DNA of 6,022 nucleotides from Bacteroidota bacterium (GTDB lineage Bacteria > Bacteroidota > Bacteroidia > Chitinophagales > Chitinophagaceae), in the NCBI GenBank assembly GCA_021824855.1, contig JAKAJX010000251.1:1-6022 (forward strand). Reading direction: 5' to 3'. Positions 1 to 4,628 of the stretch are shown here, piece after piece. Under the pieces are notes generated by a model. That model did not search any database. It had not been told where the DNA came from and saw nothing but the letters and a program-made list of their open reading frames with translations. The translations under genes were made by a program, and so were the position numbers. Position 1 is the first letter of the stretch. The number at the start of each line of letters is the position of its first letter.

Positions 1-1927
1 TTCTTGCCAAAGCTTCCATTTGCATGGCACCTTCTCCTTCGTAAGTATTGTAAATTCTAATTCCAAGAATACAGGCTAAGCCATCTAAAAATCTGCCCAT
101 TGAACAAGTTTGCAATCCGGTTTTTTGCAATAATAGTTTTTGATAATATTGCCATTCGGTTTTAGAAAAATACTTTTGAATGCTGAAATATTTGGTAGGA
201 AAATTATTTAATAAACTTAAAGCAGCCAGTCGTGGTTCTTTGCTCATTTTGTCGCCCAATAATTGCGGAAAATATTTTAAATGAGCCACCCTGTTCATTT
301 CGTGATTTTGAAAAATAAAAACTTCACTTCCCCAAATTTGTCCATCATCTCCATATCCTGTTCCATCCCAAATAAAACCGAGGATGGGTTCTTGAAGTGA
401 TAATAAATTGTTTTCTGCTAAAACAGCACCGAAATGTGCTTTATGGTGTTGTACTTCAAACGGAGGAGTTGTTTTATTTTTTATCGCTATTTCTTTTGCA
501 AGATGAGCAACAAAATAATCGGGGTGTTTATCGGAAATGAGTTTGGTTGGTTCTTTTTGTAAAAGCGTATTAAACTGTGAGAGCGTTTGTGTAAAACAGT
601 TTTGAGCATCTATGGTTCCTTGATCGCCCAAATATTGACTGATATATAAATTTTTATTTGTTAAAAAAGCAAAGGCGCTTTTTAATTCACCTCCGGTTGC
701 TAAAATAGGTTCGTTCAATTTTGAAAAAGGATTGGGAAAATAATTAGGAGCCAAACCTCTGCTTCTTCTTATAATTATTTTTTGTCCTCTATCGGTAAAT
801 TGAATGACACTGTCGTCCTGAGGCGTTACAATATCTCTATCATAGGTAACAATAAAATCGGCAACATCAAACATATAACTTAATGCATCCGCGTCTTTAT
901 ATAAAATTGGCGAGCCGCTAATATTTGCGCTGGTGGCAATTAAGGGCTTTCCAAAATCGTTAGCCAAAATACTTAATAAAGGTGTGTAAGGAAGCATTAC
1001 ACCAATTTTATCTAAATCGGGGGCTATACAATTTTTACAAATTCCATTTCCTAAAAAAGGTTTTGCTTTACATAAAACAATAGGAGCAATTTTACTTTTT
1101 AAGGCATCTATTTCGAATGAACGCAATTGAACATCGGCACTTGCCATGGCAATATCGGCATATAATATTGCGAAGGGTTTTGCCGGCCTTTGTTTGCGTT
1201 CGCGTAATAATAAAACCGTTGATTCATTGGTTGCATCGCAAAGCAATAAATAACCGCCAACACCTTTAACACAAGCAATTTTTCCTTGCTTTAATCCGGT
1301 TACAATATTTTCAATTAATTCAATATCCGAAAAAGCTTCTTCTTTTTGTTTTGAAGTATAAAAATGAAGAGGAATAGAGCAGGTTTTACAAGAATTTGTT
1401 TGACTAAAATGTCTTCTGTTGTGTATATCGGTGTATTCCGATAAGCAAGAAGAACACATTGACAAATTAGCCATAGTTGTATTAATTCTATCGTATGGCA
1501 ATAATTGTGTTATAGAATATCGGGGTCCACAATTTAAACAGGTAGTAAAAGGATAGCGATATCTTTTATCGTTTATATTATTAATATCCTGATAACAATC
1601 ATTACACAAAGCAATATCGGGCGTAAGCAACAAGTCGGGGGCAATATCCGATTTGCTTTCTTTAATGTAAAAAGAAGAAAATATTTCTGTAGAAATTTCT
1701 TGAATATGATGATCCGTAATTATTGCATTTTCGGGCGGATGTTGTGTTATTGTGGTATAAAACAAGGCAGCTTTTTCTTCGGAAATAGTAAATTGTATAT
1801 GAAGACCATCATTGCTATTACACACCCAACCATTAATGTTCAGTTCTTCGGCAAGGCGGCAAACAAACGGACGAAATCCTACCCCCTGTACCAAACCGCT
1901 TACATGAATGTGATAAGTGTGTAGCAT
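1..1927 (-). CDS. hypF: Carbamoyltransferase HypF, hydrogenase maturation (3' end cut by window edge)
   Basis: HypF transfers the carbamoyl group of carbamoyl phosphate, via a carbamoyl-adenylate, to the C-terminal cysteine of HypE. This is the first step in making the cyanide ligands of the NiFe-site iron; it acts in the cytoplasm. The 642 visible codons are open without a stop, against about 750-780 in the family, so roughly the last 110-130 residues lie off the left edge. Domains in order: acylphosphatase (QGVGFRPF at 14-21 with R19, and N37); zinc-finger block with four CxxC pairs (C108/111, C130/133, C158/161, C180/183) at the family's exact 18-24-18 spacing; YrdC-like domain (VKGVGG around 220, SANIS 333-337); and Kae1-like domain with VQHHKAH (H494, H495, H498) and DGTGYGDDG at 521-529. 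The start at 1927 places the acylphosphatase motif as in relatives and has an A-rich leader. It lies 34 bases after hypB. Minor oddity: RRHFSQ where RRFHAQ is usual. Confidence 0.96.
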   Translation of the reverse strand, partial: MLHTYHIHVSGLVQGVGFRPFVCRLAEELNINGWVCNSNDGLHIQFTISEEKAALFYTTITQHPPENAIITDHHIQEISTEIFSSFYIKESKSDIAPDLLLTPDIALCNDCYQDINNINDKRYRYPFTTCLNCGPRYSITQLLPYDRINTTMANLSMCSSCLSEYTDIHNRRHFSQTNSCKTCSIPLHFYTSKQKEEAFSDIELIENIVTGLKQGKIACVKGVGGYLLLCDATNESTVLLLRERKQRPAKPFAILYADIAMASADVQLRSFEIDALKSKIAPIVLCKAKPFLGNGICKNCIAPDLDKIGVMLPYTPLLSILANDFGKPLIATSANISGSPILYKDADALSYMFDVADFIVTYDRDIVTPQDDSVIQFTDRGQKIIIRRSRGLAPNYFPNPFSKLNEPILATGGELKSAFAFLTNKNLYISQYLGDQGTIDAQNCFTQTLSQFNTLLQKEPTKLISDKHPDYFVAHLAKEIAIKNKTTPPFEVQHHKAHFGAVLAENNLLSLQEPILGFIWDGTGYGDDGQIWGSEVFIFQNHEMNRVAHLKYFPQLLGDKMSKEPRLAALSLLNNFPTKYFSIQKYFSKTEWQYYQKLLLQKTGLQTCSMGRFLDGLACILGIRIYNTYEGEGAMQMEALAR

Positions 1928-1961
1928 GAATATTTTCTTTGTAATATAATAAGCTTTTCAT

Positions 1962-2717
1962 TTAAACGGTTTCTTCAATGAACACTTTAGATTTTAACCA
2001 ATTATACCAAGTTTGTAAACCCTCGCCCGATGTGCAACTAAGCTCCACTATTTCTAAACTGGGATTTATTTTTTTTGCATTTTCTTTTACTTTATCTAAG
2101 CTAAATGGAACATAAGGAAGAAGATCTATTTTATTAATAATACAAAGCGTAGATGAATAAAACATATCGGGGTATTTTAAAGGTTTATCATCACCCTCTG
2201 TAACACTAATAATTACCACTCTTTCTTTTTCGCCCAAATCGAACATAGCCGGACAAACCAAATTACCTACATTCTCAATAAATAAAACAGAATTTTCACT
2301 TGGTTTCATTCCTTGTAAAGCATGTAATATCATGTGCGAATCTAAATGACAACCTTTTCCCGTATTAATTTGAGTAACTTTTGTGCCCGTTGCATGAATT
2401 CTATCTGCATCATTGGTTGTTTGTTGGTCTCCTTCAATTACGGCAAAAGTCAATTCGCTTTTTAAGTCAACCAAAGTTTTTTCAAGTAAAGAAGTTTTTC
2501 CAGATCCGGGTGAACTAACTAAATTAAGTGCAAGAATATTTTTCGCTTCAAAATATCCTCTATTTCTTTCTGCTAATAAATTGTTTTGATATAATACATC
2601 CTTCTCAACATCTATCAATTTTTTTTCATGCGAATGATCATGGTTATGCTGATGATTTTCGTTGTGATGATGATATTGTTCATTATTGCCGGAGTCACAG
2701 CCACAGGTTGCACACAT
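1962..2717 (-). CDS. hypB: Hydrogenase nickel incorporation GTPase HypB
   Basis: HypB is a cytoplasmic SIMIBI-class GTPase that works with HypA to load nickel into the hydrogenase large subunit. The 251-residue protein is full length for a His-containing HypB. It begins with the CxxCGC high-affinity nickel motif (C2, C5, C7), followed by a histidine-rich stretch at 16-30 (nine His in fifteen residues) of the kind linked to nickel storage. The GTPase domain shows the P-loop SSPGSGKTS (68-76), EGDQQTTND (95-103), and the G4 motif NKIDLL (195-200). The G-domain metal site is present as C123-H124 and C155, the same 32-residue spacing as in the E. coli protein. Its start is 41 bases after the hypA stop, and hypF follows 34 bases after its own stop, so it sits inside the maturation operon. 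Its leader is A-rich with no Shine-Dalgarno sequence. Identification is secure; whether the His stretch stores nickel in vivo is inference. Confidence 0.97.
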   Translation of the reverse strand: MCATCGCDSGNNEQYHHHNENHQHNHDHSHEKKLIDVEKDVLYQNNLLAERNRGYFEAKNILALNLVSSPGSGKTSLLEKTLVDLKSELTFAVIEGDQQTTNDADRIHATGTKVTQINTGKGCHLDSHMILHALQGMKPSENSVLFIENVGNLVCPAMFDLGEKERVVIISVTEGDDKPLKYPDMFYSSTLCIINKIDLLPYVPFSLDKVKENAKKINPSLEIVELSCTSGEGLQTWYNWLKSKVFIEETV

Positions 2718-2758
2718 ACGATATTTTTTTATAAAAAGTTTATTGGATACTTACTAAG

Positions 2759-3100
2759 TTACGATACAATCAACGATTTAATTCTTAATTCTTTCCCTTT
2801 TAAAATTGTAATAAAATGTTCGCCACAAACAGGGCAGGCATCATAATAATGCTGAATATTAAATTCGGCATTACAATCTAAACATTTTGCTTTTGCCTCT
2901 ATGCGATTGATTTTTTTAGTAGCGTGTTCAAGAATGGTTTGTTTTATACCTTGTTTCCAGGCAAACTCTAATGCATCCATTTCTATACCGCTTAAAGTGC
3001 CAATATCTAACTCAATCTCATCAACAGTTGAGGCATTTGCATCAAGAGCTTGCTGTTTAGCAATATTTACAATGCTCATTACAATTGATAATTCGTGCAT
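2759..3100 (-). CDS. hypA: Hydrogenase nickel metallochaperone HypA
   Basis: HypA is a small cytoplasmic metallochaperone that binds nickel at its N-terminus, and with HypB passes it to the hydrogenase large-subunit precursor. The 113-residue protein has the usual family length. It starts with MHELSIV, so the nickel ligand His2 with the adjacent Glu3 is intact, and this also fixes the start codon. The C-terminal half carries the structural zinc ribbon: C73-x2-C76 and C89-x2-C92, separated by 12 residues. The start lies only 3 bases after the stop of the upstream small membrane-protein gene, suggesting translational coupling. hypB follows 41 bases downstream. No departures from the family are seen. 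Confidence 0.96.
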   Translation of the reverse strand: MHELSIVMSIVNIAKQQALDANASTVDEIELDIGTLSGIEMDALEFAWKQGIKQTILEHATKKINRIEAKAKCLDCNAEFNIQHYYDACPVCGEHFITILKGKELRIKSLIVS

Positions 3101-3103
3101 GTG

Positions 3104-3319
3104 TTATAAGTTTTTGTTAGCCCTTGCTTTTTTTCGCATATTTCGTATATATAAAAAAGATACAATTAATGCACTATAAGATACCACAGCGTGCATAGGC
3201 TCTACAAAATAATGTATAATACTGTATCCATCGGTTTCACCATGTCCGGGATGAGCCCAAGAAAAAAATGGAACAACCAACAAAAAAGAAAGTACAAATA
3301 AAAAGGCAAATTTTTTCAT
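3104..3319 (-). CDS. Small secreted/membrane protein with HPGHG N-terminus, first gene of the hyp operon; function unknown
   Basis: This is a 71-codon gene that I do not recognise as a named family. The protein starts MKK, has a hydrophobic stretch (4-20) and a plausible signal-peptidase site after SWA at 20-22. Cleavage there would leave a mature protein starting His23-Pro-Gly-His26-Gly-Glu. A second hydrophobic segment (about 42-59) is followed by a basic tail (RNMRKKARANK), predicting one membrane helix with the N-terminus in the periplasm and the tail in the cytoplasm. The HPGHG start after a signal peptide and the H36-x6-H43 pair resemble the beginning of HupE/UreJ nickel permeases, whose signature is HxxxxxDH. 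Here the Asp position is Met42 and the remaining helices are absent. hypA starts 3 bases after its stop, so co-expression with nickel-insertion genes is very likely. A role in periplasmic metal binding, or as a small accessory subunit, is inference. Its signal, composition and tight coupling make a real gene likely. Confidence 0.82.
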   Translation of the reverse strand: MKKFAFLFVLSFLLVVPFFSWAHPGHGETDGYSIIHYFVEPMHAVVSYSALIVSFLYIRNMRKKARANKNL

Positions 3320-3339
3320 ATGAAAGCATTTTATATAAC

Positions 3340-3347
3340 CAATATTA
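3340..3347 (-). promoter_or_regulatory. Candidate -7 element for the maturation operon
   Basis: On the minus strand this reads TAATATTG, one mismatch from the Bacteroidota -7 consensus TAnnTTTG. A TTTA at 3368-3365 lies 17 bases upstream as a weak -33 (consensus TTTG). A transcription start near 3333-3335 would leave a leader of about 15 bases before the ATG at 3319. The nearer Crp/Fnr-like palindrome would be centred about 42 bases upstream of that start, the classic position for an activator touching RNA polymerase. The DNA is AT-rich, so chance matches are common; this is a positional inference. Confidence 0.35.
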
Positions 3348-3369
3348 AAGTGAATGTAAAAAGTTAAAT

Positions 3370-3405
3370 ATGATTTTTGTCATATTTAAAAATGATAAAA
3401 ATCAT
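3370..3405. promoter_or_regulatory. Two tandem Crp/Fnr-family-like operator palindromes forming one larger dyad
   Basis: Site 1 (3370-3383) reads ATGATTTTTGTCAT and site 2 (3392-3405) reads ATGATAAAAATCAT. Each contains the core TGA-N6-TCA found in Crp/Fnr-family operators. Site 2 is a perfect ATGAT-N4-ATCAT palindrome, differing from the Fnr consensus TTGAT-N4-ATCAA only in the outermost base pair; site 1 has one half-site mismatch. The centres (3376.5 and 3398.5) are 22 bp apart, about two helical turns, so two dimers could bind the same face. The two sites are also inverted copies of each other at 13 of 14 positions around an AT spacer (3384-3391). They lie between the divergent hyp and structural operons and could serve both. 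The regulator's identity (oxygen, redox, NO or cAMP sensing) cannot be read from the site. Confidence 0.6.
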
Positions 3406-3427
3406 GTTTTTGTTTAATTTAAAAATA

Positions 3428-3435
3428 TAGTTTCA
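3428..3435 (+). promoter_or_regulatory. Candidate -7 element for the hydrogenase structural operon
   Basis: This reads TAGTTTCA, matching TAnnTTTG at four of six fixed positions; TTTG at 3409-3412 is a possible but close-spaced -33. Its first base is 29.5 bp from the centre of palindrome site 2, exactly the distance between site 1 and the minus-strand candidate. It would give a start near 3440 and a leader of roughly 29 bases. The match is weak and the call rests mainly on this symmetry. Confidence 0.22.
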
Positions 3436-3468
3436 ACTTACATTATTACAACTCTTAAAACAACCAGC

Positions 3469-4599
3469 ATGATTAACGATGCTTCTGTATTAAAACAGCC
3501 CACCTATTATGAGGAGGTTGAACGAAAGGGATATACCCGCCGCGACTTTATGAAGTTTGTAAGTATGATTACAGCTTTCATAGGGTTAGAAAAATCAGCC
3601 ATTGGACAAGTAGCCAAAGCATTAGAAACCAAACCGCGTATTCCGGTAATTTGGTTACATTTTCAAGAATGTACTTGTTGCAGCGAAAGCTTTATTCGTT
3701 CTTCTCATCCCATTGTTGCAGATATTTTATTAGATAAAATCTCACTCGATTATACCGAAACCTTAATGGCCGCTTCGGGAACACAAGCTGAAGAAGCATT
3801 AAAAAACACAATGACCAAATACAAAGGTCAATATATTCTTTGTGTAGAAGGAAGCGTTCCGCTGGCTGCTGACGGTGTTTATTGCATGTTAGGCGGAAAA
3901 ACATCTATCCAAATATTAGAAGAAGCAGCCGAAGGAGCAGCGGCAATAATTGCATGGGGCAGTTGTGCCAGTAACGGTTGTGTTCAATCTGCAAAACCCA
4001 ATCCAACTAAAGCAACACCTATTCATAAATTAGTTAGCGGAAAACCGGTTATTAAAGTTCCTGGATGTCCTCCTATTGGTGAAGTAATGGCGGGCGTTAT
4101 TGTTCATTATTTAGCTTTCGGGAAAATTCCTGAATTAGACAGATTGGGAAGACCAAAAGCATTTTATAGCAAACGCGTACACGATTCTTGCTATCGTAGG
4201 CCATTTTACGATGCAGGCTTATTTGTAGAAACCTTCGATGACGAAAATGCTAAAAAAGGATATTGTTTATATAAAGTTGGTTGCAAAGGACCTTCAACAT
4301 ACAATGCTTGCGGCGTAATGAAATGGAATAATGGAACAAGTTATCCTATTCAATCCGGTCACCCATGTATTGGTTGCAGCGAAGAAAATTATTGGGATAA
4401 TGGAAGAATGTATGAAAGAGCCTCTGCATTTCCGGGATTTGGTATAGAAGCCAATGCCGATACCTTGGGTAAAATTGCTTTAGGCGTAACAGCAGCAGCT
4501 CTTGCAGGCCATGCCATTGCAACAAATATTGGCAAACATACAGCCATTCATAATCTTGAAGAAGAAGGAAAGGAAAGTGAACACGAATTAAATGTTTAA
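3469..4599 (+). CDS. hyaA: [NiFe] hydrogenase small subunit, group 1d, oxygen-tolerant type, Tat-exported and membrane-anchored
   Basis: This is the electron-transfer subunit, carrying three Fe-S clusters that pass electrons from the NiFe site to a membrane cytochrome b. Residues 19-51 are a twin-arginine signal (TRRDFMK at 23-29) after an unusually long N-region. By alignment with HyaA from memory, the mature chain probably starts at Leu52 (AKA|LE). Proximal cluster: C68, C70, C71, C166, C171, C200, equal to Hyd-1 Cys17/19/20/115/120/149 with a constant offset of 51. C70 and C171 are the two extra cysteines that give the [4Fe-3S] cluster of oxygen-tolerant enzymes. Distal [4Fe-4S]: H238, C241, C266, C272. 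Medial [3Fe-4S]: C281, C300, C303, with P293 in the non-ligating place. A hydrophobic helix at about 331-354, containing H348, anchors the C-terminus. Its 376 residues are normal for the family. The large subunit follows 29 bases downstream. No Shine-Dalgarno sequence; the start keeps the whole signal. Confidence 0.97.
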   Translation: MINDASVLKQPTYYEEVERKGYTRRDFMKFVSMITAFIGLEKSAIGQVAKALETKPRIPVIWLHFQECTCCSESFIRSSHPIVADILLDKISLDYTETLMAASGTQAEEALKNTMTKYKGQYILCVEGSVPLAADGVYCMLGGKTSIQILEEAAEGAAAIIAWGSCASNGCVQSAKPNPTKATPIHKLVSGKPVIKVPGCPPIGEVMAGVIVHYLAFGKIPELDRLGRPKAFYSKRVHDSCYRRPFYDAGLFVETFDDENAKKGYCLYKVGCKGPSTYNACGVMKWNNGTSYPIQSGHPCIGCSEENYWDNGRMYERASAFPGFGIEANADTLGKIALGVTAAALAGHAIATNIGKHTAIHNLEEEGKESEHELNV

Positions 4600-4628
4600 T
4601 TAATTACTAAAATTCATCAATTAAAAAT

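Noticed and set aside
1700..1924. 74-codon plus-strand frame opposite the hypF 5' end
   Set aside because: It is antisense to the acylphosphatase domain of HypF, whose motifs are clear; no independent evidence for a gene.
2528..3179. Several plus-strand reading frames of 68-92 codons lying opposite hypB, hypA and the small membrane-protein gene
   Set aside because: They are antisense to strongly recognisable genes, show no motifs or sensible composition, and reflect the coding constraints of the opposite strand.
3104..3319. Small HPGHG gene as a truncated pseudogene of hupE
   Set aside because: No remaining HupE helices are seen in any frame; the reading frame ends cleanly, has a basic tail after its helix, and the next gene starts 3 bases later. 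This fits an intact compact gene better than decay.
3320..3468. Dyad at 3370-3405 as a rho-independent terminator or riboswitch
   Set aside because: It lies upstream of two divergent starts, the stem is almost all A/T without a GC-rich core or proper U-tract context, and the TGA-N6-TCA register fits a protein-binding operator better.
4600..4628. Weak inverted repeat TTAATT...AATTAA between small- and large-subunit genes
   Set aside because: The stem is six A/T pairs with a long loop and no GC content; it is expected by chance in this base composition and would not make sense as a terminator inside an operon.
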